From positions 1,240,001 through 1,304,000 of the forward strand of contig JAHEWK010000015.1 in the NCBI GenBank assembly GCA_020740775.1: a DNA stretch of 64,000 nucleotides. Direction: 5' to 3'. The notes under the pieces are model-generated. The model did not search any database. It worked only from the letters and a program-made list of their open reading frames with translations, and was not told the origin of the DNA. The translations under genes and the position numbers were made by a program. Below, piece after piece: positions 57,528 through 64,000 of this stretch (positions are counted from its first letter, which is position 1; every line of letters starts with the position of its first letter). The DNA comes from Ilyonectria destructans (lineage: Eukaryota > Ascomycota > Sordariomycetes > Hypocreales > Nectriaceae).

Positions 57528-58075
57528 CTAGAGAGCGGCAATGCTTTTCTCGGCAGAGGCGAACTTCGCATCGAGAGTCGTAACGGCCGTGTCCAGCGAA
57601 CCGAGTTGCTTCTCCATCTTGATGATGGCTTCCTCACAGGGGCACTTGGGACGTTCGTCAAGTCGAGTCTCGAGGATTTTCTGGTTCTCGCCCAAGCGCG
57701 CGAAATCGGCTCGCAGCTTCCCAATACTGAAGAACTTGTTAGTTCAAGTGCACTCAGAAAGCTAAGCGGACGGCAGACGTACGTTTCTTCAAGACCTGGA
57801 ACTTTCGCGGCAAGACGAGCGGCGACGCGCAAATCTTCGCCGATCGCATCGAGCCTTGCCTTCACCGTGTCCATCTCTCCATACTGGTTGTCTTTCGTCT
57901 TCTTCTCCCTATCGGCGCGCCGCCAGTCCTCATGCTTCGCGTACCAAGCGAAACTCTGGGCCCAAATGCCGAGGCACATGGTGATGAAGGCGAGCGCCCA
58001 GGTCCCGCCGAAGCCGTTGATGAAGTCGTGAACGGGCGCAGGCTCTGCGACAAGACTCATTGCGATAGGAGCCAT
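57528..58075 (-). CDS. Small single-pass membrane coiled-coil protein, uncharacterised
   Basis: Two exons (58075-57783, 57726-57528; 56 bp intron) encode about 163 residues. Visible: a short N-terminus, one hydrophobic segment (FGGTWALAFITMCLGIWAQSFAWY) and then a long heptad-like helix (MDTVKARLDAIGEDLRVAARLAAKVPGLEET, then IGKLRADFARLGENQKILETRLDE), with a CPC motif and another coil ending KSIAAL at a TAG. A further coding-like frame continues beyond that stop for about 45 codons, so the 3' end is uncertain. Single-pass topology with a cytosolic or lumenal coil is inferred. No family recognised. Confidence 0.6.
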
Positions 58076-59887
58076 CGCGAAAGTAGAGGGACGATGTTGA
58101 TGGGAGCGGAAGAGTGGTATGGAACAAGATTGGATTGTCGGAGACTTGGAGTTGCGGTGGTGAATTCAGAGGAAGAGTCAGGTCGGTAGGGTGATGGTGA
58201 AGAATCGAAGCAAGACTAAATTTTCATGCCAGCTGAGAATTCATAGGTGCCTAAGTGTGTGAGAATGAGTTGCCAGGTGGTAGCTCCTGCCGCAGTTGCT
58301 GCCAGGTGGTGGCTGCTACCGCAGTTGCTGCCAGGTGGTGACTCCTGCCGCAGTTGCTGCCAGGTGGTGGCTCCTACCCGTTCTGTCGTTATGCCACACA
58401 TGGACGGAATCTCATGCGGGTTGAGTGGTCTGAAGTCACACCGCCGTTTTCTTTTGGTCTTGTTCCTGATGTGGTTTGGATACCATAGCACTGCGACTAA
58501 GAACGACAGCGTTTTCACACCTAATACTACATACTACTATACTTTCCAGTATGTGACATATGAATAGTCTCTGGAATTCCGACTTGGAGATGGACACCAG
58601 ACTAGAAGCTCCGCTGCTTTTAGGAGACTGTGCGGGAACTAAAGTTATGCATATGGTGAGTGAAATGGGACATCATTGGATCAAAGGAAACTACTGGCTT
58701 AGTGAGGTCGGGCCGAGTAGTCTAATGAGAAACTGACATGGCCATATATTTAACCCCGAATGTTTCATAATCAGATACGTGGTTCACGATGGGTACTGAA
58801 TAGATGAGCGTCGAGGATATGCTCTCCGGCATCTCAAACTCCAAGTCTCCAGAGATCATCATATGGCCATCTCTCTCAGTTACTAGAAATCCCATTCTGG
58901 TCACCAGATTAGCAATCCTTCCCCTATTGCGCTGCGGGTCCGAGGATCAGTACCCTTGCTTCAGTTCGTGGTACCCTAGATAGGATGTACAATCCATTTA
59001 GATGGGCGACAATGACGGGCGATTCGATGTCTTTTTTCAGACTCTGCTAAGCGAATTCTCCTGAGTTTCCTTTCGCTAGTTATATGAAGAGGCGCTATTA
59101 CGGACGCATGAAGATGTTGGTATCATTCCCTTCATCTGGCGGTAGAAAAGTCGAGGCTTAATTTATGTCGTACATTGTGTTGCTCAGTTGCTGACCTCCC
59201 GGTGCCTCTTCATAGTTCTTCCACTATTCTTTCGCAGTATATTTGGGCAGATGGACCTAGCAGCTCGGGCAGATGCATGCATCACTGACTGCCGGACTGC
59301 TAGATTGCTGTCCACTCTATCAAGGGCGATTTGTTGCTGCTTGTCGGTCGGGCACTTACATACTGCGGCAGATACCGATCCAGGGAGTACTTATAGTTCT
59401 ATTGTGTTGACTCTCAACGACGAGACACCGCTCTGGAAGCTGGACTTCCACAATTACACCGTCTTTCCACTCCAAACGGCGTTATCGCTCCTATTCAGGA
59501 GCCCAATATCTGACATGTCCCGAGAACAAACACTGCATGAATCGCATATAAGTAAAATGCAACTGCCCATCACTCAGCCCAAGGCCCTGAGCCGCAGACC
59601 AATTTCTCTTCGCTGTCACCTGAGCTGAGTAAGGCGTGTCTCCCAAGGTGTAACCTACCTAGAAATATCAGTCTAGATTTAAGTTTTCCAGCCTGAAAGA
59701 GCTGGTAAATCTTGATATTGATCATCATACAGTATTAAGCTTTTAAAATGCTTACACGGTACATCTAAATGTGTTATTTTGACAGACTGGGAGTAACTTG
59801 CATGCCCTGATGGCGCAGACCGCATTACGCACGTAACCTACGTAGATCACTTGTGTACCCTTCTTCTTAAAAGCTTTATCGACAACT
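58076..59887. other. Long intergenic region
   Basis: Holds the 29 bp minisatellite. A 60-codon minus-strand frame at 58722-58904 (MTRMGFLVTERDG...) and a 146-codon plus frame at 59188-59628 beginning with a signal-peptide-like MLTSRCLFIVLPLFFRSIFGQ are the only candidates; neither shows a domain, and I do not call them. Confidence 0.45.
58272..58378. repeat. Minisatellite, 29 bp unit, 3.7 copies
   Basis: Units at 58272-58300, 58301-58329, 58330-58358 and a partial 58359-58378, each starting GCCAGGTGGT and ending CCGCAGTTGCT, with one to three substitutions between copies. It lies about 200 bp upstream of the coiled-coil gene. Confidence 0.95.
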
Positions 59888-61240
59888 ATGGCTCAGAATA
59901 CCAAGGTTAACAAACCCCCTACACCGAGTTACTGGCTACGACTTCTAGATACATTGGGCTTTGATATAGGCGAGCCTGCCATGTTTCGGGAATTTCTACG
60001 ACGGAGATTGCGCCGGCGCTGGGCTCGAATCCCAGAGACCAACGAAGACGATTTCGGAACATATTTATTAGCCGAGTCTCAGACTGTCGATGACGCGCAT
60101 GGATTGTCATCCAGCTACGAATCTGTCTCGCCATATGGCAGCATGACGCCGCCTACTCAAACGACTGAAACCCGTTCAGTGTTTCCAATAGAAGTCCTCT
60201 CGGAAGGTTGCGCATCACACGGCTCGTCCTCGACTGGGAGCTCCGACGCTCTTAGTGCCGATTATGAGAAGGCAGATACCGATTCCGATTCTGAAAAGCC
60301 AGATGCCGATTCTAAAAACCCAGATGCCGATTCTAAAAACCCAGATGCCGATTCTGAAAACTCAGATGGTGTTTGCTTCGCCAAGTACTGCGACTCGTGC
60401 CAAGAGGCTCGTATGTCTTCTGATTATGCCAACCGAATCTTCAATCTCATGACACCGCTCTATTGCACAGTATGCCGAAAAGAACGACCCTCGATCCTGT
60501 TTTCCTACTCGTCACGCAGAGAATCATCGGCAACACGGGTCTGCATCGGTCACCAAGGATACCGGCCTATTTGTCCCCATTTAAAAGTCTCGTTCGCAGA
60601 TATTGAAAGGTGGATGATAGAAGGCAAGCAGATTGAAATCACCTGTCATGAGGCAAATTGTCCAGTTGCCACAGCTACTGTTTGTTATAGGACCTCAAGT
60701 CAGGAAACCAGAATCAAGTGGACTGTTACACTAGACCGACACTTCTCAAAGGGCATGGTCTGGGACAACTGCCGGACTAAACTGAAAGAATTGCACCAGT
60801 CTTTCCCTGCTTTTCTTTGTCCCCATTTTAAAACCACGCCAGACCGTCTCTTCTACCCGGAACACTTCGAACGAAGCTCGTTGGCTAGGTGTAGCGCGTG
60901 CGAGAATCTCATTTGTCTTCGCCAGGGGGCCGATGTAGACCGGATCGAGAGCAATTGGTTTCTAGGTTTCGGCGCAAGCTCAATGGATGCAGTGTTTAAG
61001 GAGTGGATTGGAGCACTTGATCCAGAGAGCTATGGGCATTTTGATGATCAGGATACCAAGTGCCTTACCTGGTGTGATGATCGCTATTGCATTACAACCT
61101 GCGAGCTCCTGCACTTCTCTGCGTTGACGTCAGTTCGAGCAATACACAGCGTATCCGATTGTCATGAAGAGGAAGGTAGAAGAGTAGTGAGCCTTCTGGA
61201 CTGGAAGGTTGAACGTGGCATTAACTGGTTGAAAAAATAG
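59888..61240 (+). CDS. Cys-rich fungal protein of unknown function
   Basis: Single exon, 450 residues. I do not recognise a named domain. The first 125 residues are polar and low in complexity and include a short tandem repeat (KPDADS/NPDADSK units at about 136-157). From residue 165 there is a Cys/His-rich core: FAKYCDSCQEARMSSDYANRIFNLM, LYCTVCRKERPSILFSYSSR, CIGHQGYRPICPHLKVSFADIERW and ITCHEANCP, then LCPHFKTTPDRLF, RCSACENLICLRQG and a final TWCDDRYCITTCE. Repeated C-x2-C pairs suggest metal binding. I recall similar unnamed proteins as expanded families in soil and plant-associated ascomycetes, but that is memory, not evidence. No signal peptide or membrane segment. Confidence 0.8.
   Translation: MAQNTKVNKPPTPSYWLRLLDTLGFDIGEPAMFREFLRRRLRRRWARIPETNEDDFGTYLLAESQTVDDAHGLSSSYESVSPYGSMTPPTQTTETRSVFPIEVLSEGCASHGSSSTGSSDALSADYEKADTDSDSEKPDADSKNPDADSKNPDADSENSDGVCFAKYCDSCQEARMSSDYANRIFNLMTPLYCTVCRKERPSILFSYSSRRESSATRVCIGHQGYRPICPHLKVSFADIERWMIEGKQIEITCHEANCPVATATVCYRTSSQETRIKWTVTLDRHFSKGMVWDNCRTKLKELHQSFPAFLCPHFKTTPDRLFYPEHFERSSLARCSACENLICLRQGADVDRIESNWFLGFGASSMDAVFKEWIGALDPESYGHFDDQDTKCLTWCDDRYCITTCELLHFSALTSVRAIHSVSDCHEEEGRRVVSLLDWKVERGINWLKK
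60294..60367 (+). repeat. In-frame 21 bp repeat within the Cys-rich gene
   Basis: Three to four copies of a unit beginning CCAGATGCCGATTCT encode a seven-residue acidic repeat (PDADSKN). Two copies are identical. Length variation between isolates would be expected. Confidence 0.85.
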
Positions 61241-61773
61241 AATCATTTATAGAGAGGTAGCCAACTAATATAACGGTTACCAGTTTTCCCAAGTCAATTA
61301 AGTTGGTCTCCCAAGTGACATACTATTCTAAAGTTGCTTTGCAGAGAGCTAATGCTAATTCCAACAATCTCAGGCCCTTATTGCCCTCTTGCGCCTATCA
61401 TTATTCTCGTTACTAGCTCGAAGACGTCATTTTTGGGCTCGCTTACTCCGTTAAGGTGAAATTTGAACAATTGGATCCACAGTGGAAATTTGTCAAGCAC
61501 GAGACTCGCAACCCCGTGGGGATAGGGGCAAAACTGATGGCCGAGATTCGCGGCCGAGTGGCGGTTGCCCCCCACTACGTGTGGGTCACGAACCGAGGAT
61601 GCCGAGGCACAGCGTGTCTTGGCCTCAATCACGACGCGTTCCGATGTCGGCTTAGCTGAACAATAGCCTTTCATGGCCGTATTTAGTGTACAAGGTTCCA
61701 TCTTTCAATTGTCCCTAAACATTCACCACCTACTTTCCCCCTTATACTCCTGTCAGCGGCGACATCTTCTTCA
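61241..61773. other. Promoter region of the acyl-CoA oxidase gene
   Basis: No gene; holds two CCGAGG elements at 61593 and 61602. Confidence 0.55.
61593..61607. promoter_or_regulatory. Two CCGAGG (CCTCGG) elements upstream of the acyl-CoA oxidase
   Basis: CCGAGG at 61593-61598 and 61602-61607, spaced by three bases, about 170 bp upstream of the start codon. The hexamer is the known target of FarA/FarB/CTF1-type regulators that induce beta-oxidation genes on fatty acids. Tandem spacing in an acyl-CoA oxidase promoter makes a functional role likely, though inferred. Confidence 0.6.
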
Positions 61774-63873
61774 ATGCCTCCCCCGAATCCCGACTGGGTC
61801 AAGGCCCTCACGCCCTCGGGCCCGCAAGGTTCAGAGCTCCTTGCGCAGGAGAGAGCTAAATCAGATCTGAATGTGGATCAGCTTGCCACCTTCTTGTTCA
61901 CAAGCGAGGTTCTCGAGAGAGATGCGAAGCTTCTGGAGATTCTCTCATCTGACCCCGTCTTCGACAAGTCGCAAAACTATTTCCGGGGCAGGAAAGAGAG
62001 AATCAAAGCCGCTCTGGCAAGGGCAAAGACCTTGCGACAACTATCCGTCAAGCACAATTGGAGCCAGGATGAGTACCAAGCCGCCAATGACCTCATCAGC
62101 GAGCCGACCCCGTACGGTCTGCACGCGTCCATGTTCTTGAAGACGTTGGAAGAACAGGGCACACCGGCGCAGCACAAGCTGTTCCTCGAGCCAGCCCAGC
62201 GTTACGAGTACATCGGATGCTACGCGCAGACCGAGCTCGGCCACGGATCCAATGTCCGAGGTCTGGAGACGACTGCCACTTGGGATCCCAAGGACAAGAC
62301 GTTCACGCTTCATTCGCCTCACCTGACCGCCTCCAAGTGGTGGATTGGCTCGCTGGGGAAAGCTGCAAACTACGCCGTGGTCGTCGCACAGCTCATCTTG
62401 AACGGCAAGCCGTGTGGCCCGCACCCATTTGTCGTTCCTATCCGAGACCTTAAAACCCACAGGCCTCTGCCAAACATTCACGTCGGAGATATCGGTCCCA
62501 AGTTCGGTTACAACACCATGGACAACGGATTCCTGCTCTTCAACCACGTCAAGATCCCCCACATCAACATGCTTAGCCGATTCTCAGGGGTCGACGCAGA
62601 GACGTCAAAGTACATCAGGCCTTCTAACCCAGCACTTATGTACGGCACTCTGACCTACATCCGGTCTTCAATTGTGCTCCAGTCGGGATCCGTGCTTGCC
62701 CGCGGCGTGACCATCGCCACCCGCTACTGCGCGGTTCGACGCCAGTTCCAAGACCGCGACGCTGCCGAGGGCGAGTCTGGTGAGAACCAGGTTCTCAACT
62801 ACACCATGGTGCAGCACCGCATCCTGCCGTTGCTGGCAGCTTCTTACGCCTTGCATTTCACCGGTCGCGCTATGATCAATCTCTACCAGGCAAACCAAAA
62901 ACGGATGGCCCAGAAGCAGGCTGGAACCGATGCCAAGCGAGCTCCTGGTCCGGAGGAGCTCAACCCCGGAAGCGACCTCTTGGCTGATCTTCATGCCATC
63001 TCGTGCTCGCTGAAGGCTTTCGCATCCACCACAGCCGCTGAAGGACTGGAGGTGTGCCGCCGTGCCTGTGGCGGTCACGGCTACTCTGCCTTCTCCGGAA
63101 TCGGCAGTTGGTACGCTGACTATCTGCCCACCGTCACATGGGAGGGCGACAACTACATGCTCACCCAGCAAGTCGCTCGGTATTTGCTCAAGTCTGCCCG
63201 TGCAGTCCTTGCAGGAAAAGCCGCCGACAACAGCATCACTCGCATCTTCAATGAGTTCCTCCGGAGGCAGGATGTTAGTGCTGCTTTTGACGTCCTCGAC
63301 AACGACCAACATCTTGTCGATGCCTTTGCCTGGCGGGTTGCCTTTCTGACCTTCGAAGCCCTCAAGCACAGAGATGAAGACAAGCAGTCTTGGAACAGCC
63401 TCCTGATTGACTTTTGGCGTCTCTCCACTGCCTACGCTCAGTACCAGGTGGTCAAGTACTTCTACGAGGCGCTCCAGGACGACAAGACAAAGGCCGAGCT
63501 TGATCCCAGCACACTGCCAGTACTTCGCCAGCTGTTCCAGCTGTTCGCGCTGCACTACTTGACAAACCACGCTTCCGAGTTCTTCACCAGCGCCGCCACC
63601 AACGTGCGTCAGATCCAGCTTGCGCGCACGAAGCGCACGCTGTCTCTCCTCGAACAGATCCGACCCCACGCTGTGAGACTGGTTGACGCATGGAAGTTCC
63701 CCGACTGGCAGCTTGATAGCTCATTGGGTCGTTATGATGGTAAGGTGTATGAGGATATGTTCCACCGGGCTTCCGAGGTGAACCCCCTGAATGATGTTGT
63801 GTTTGACCCTTACCCGAATTCCGCTGTCTTGTTTAGAGAAGATGCAAGCGAAGATCTGAAGGCGAAATTGTAG
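61774..63873 (+). CDS. Peroxisomal acyl-CoA oxidase
   Basis: Single-exon frame of 699 residues, full length for the family. Acyl-CoA dehydrogenase/oxidase features: EYIGCYAQTELGHGSNVRGLETTATWD (flavin-binding TELGHGSNV), HLTASKWWIGSLGKAANYAVVVAQL, FGYNTMDNGFLLFNHVKIPHINML, RGVTIATRYCAVRRQF, and CRRACGGHGYSAFSGIGSWYADYLPTVTWEGDNYML, which carries the catalytic Glu (WEGDN). The C-terminus ends AKL, a type 1 peroxisomal targeting signal. It oxidises acyl-CoA to enoyl-CoA with O2 as electron acceptor, giving H2O2, the first step of peroxisomal beta-oxidation. Strong C/G at third codon positions suggests high expression compared with its neighbours. Confidence 0.97.
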   Translation: MPPPNPDWVKALTPSGPQGSELLAQERAKSDLNVDQLATFLFTSEVLERDAKLLEILSSDPVFDKSQNYFRGRKERIKAALARAKTLRQLSVKHNWSQDEYQAANDLISEPTPYGLHASMFLKTLEEQGTPAQHKLFLEPAQRYEYIGCYAQTELGHGSNVRGLETTATWDPKDKTFTLHSPHLTASKWWIGSLGKAANYAVVVAQLILNGKPCGPHPFVVPIRDLKTHRPLPNIHVGDIGPKFGYNTMDNGFLLFNHVKIPHINMLSRFSGVDAETSKYIRPSNPALMYGTLTYIRSSIVLQSGSVLARGVTIATRYCAVRRQFQDRDAAEGESGENQVLNYTMVQHRILPLLAASYALHFTGRAMINLYQANQKRMAQKQAGTDAKRAPGPEELNPGSDLLADLHAISCSLKAFASTTAAEGLEVCRRACGGHGYSAFSGIGSWYADYLPTVTWEGDNYMLTQQVARYLLKSARAVLAGKAADNSITRIFNEFLRRQDVSAAFDVLDNDQHLVDAFAWRVAFLTFEALKHRDEDKQSWNSLLIDFWRLSTAYAQYQVVKYFYEALQDDKTKAELDPSTLPVLRQLFQLFALHYLTNHASEFFTSAATNVRQIQLARTKRTLSLLEQIRPHAVRLVDAWKFPDWQLDSSLGRYDGKVYEDMFHRASEVNPLNDVVFDPYPNSAVLFREDASEDLKAKL

Positions 63874-64000
63874 TTGTGTCTCCTATAGAAGTTCTCTTCA
63901 GGCTATTAGACTTTGTATAGAAATTTGTTCTCTCCAAGATGAAATATAATTGTTTTTCTCAAGCGGTGTCTGCTATAATAGAGTCAATACACCAGAACTG

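Noticed and set aside
58216..58518. 100-codon minus-strand frame over the minisatellite
   Set aside because: Its length comes from the 29 bp repeat being open in that frame; no other support.
62668..63669. 333-codon minus-strand frame
   Set aside because: Antisense shadow of the acyl-CoA oxidase, produced by its strong third-position GC bias.

Overview
The window is nuclear DNA of a filamentous ascomycete (Pezizomycotina, probably a sordariomycete; that rank is inference). Genes lie on both strands and are cut by 50-70 bp GT..AG introns. They include Zn2Cys6 and DUF3425-type bZIP regulators, a CE5 acetylxylan esterase with a fungal cellulose-binding domain, mitochondrial branched-chain keto-acid dehydrogenase subunits and a peroxisomal acyl-CoA oxidase. 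All gene models were spliced by eye, and most were checked for reading-frame continuity.

1-22.3 kb: a catabolic-looking cluster. It holds an acyl-CoA ligase (cut by the window start), a metallo-beta-lactamase/lactonase-like hydrolase, two Zn2Cys6 regulators, a Baeyer-Villiger monooxygenase, two short-chain dehydrogenases, an EthD-domain protein, an old yellow enzyme and a sugar-type MFS transporter. Taken together they can oxidise an alicyclic alcohol, reduce an enone, convert the ring ketone to a lactone, open the lactone and activate the acid for beta-oxidation. Nearly every promoter from about 4 to 20 kb carries a CGG-N9/10-CCG inverted repeat around a CGGAATT half-site. This looks like one pathway-specific regulon.

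22.4-28.4 kb: a complete Tc1/mariner transposon (26 bp terminal inverted repeats, TA duplication, intact DD34E transposase), a gene-poor stretch, a DJ-1/PfpI gene and a relic of a fungal transcription factor C-terminus. 29-36 kb: a cytochrome P450, a DUF3425 bZIP-like regulator and an NmrA-type reductase.

36.4-44.2 kb: decaying and unusual DNA. A broken chimera joins the start of a diaminopropionate ammonia-lyase to an amino-acid permease fragment, and there is a multiply frameshifted DUF1338 (HglS-like) relic. Between them sits a divergent pair of uncharacterised genes that keep the same five-exon structure, including a 22-nt microexon, and so are ancient paralogues.

44-64 kb: a GNAT acetyltransferase, acetylxylan esterase and MFS transporter; then E2, E1-alpha and E1-beta of branched-chain keto-acid dehydrogenase side by side, with E2 and E1-alpha sharing a 357 bp promoter; a small membrane coiled-coil gene; a 29 bp minisatellite; a Cys-rich protein of unknown function; and an acyl-CoA oxidase ending in AKL, with two CCGAGG elements in its promoter.
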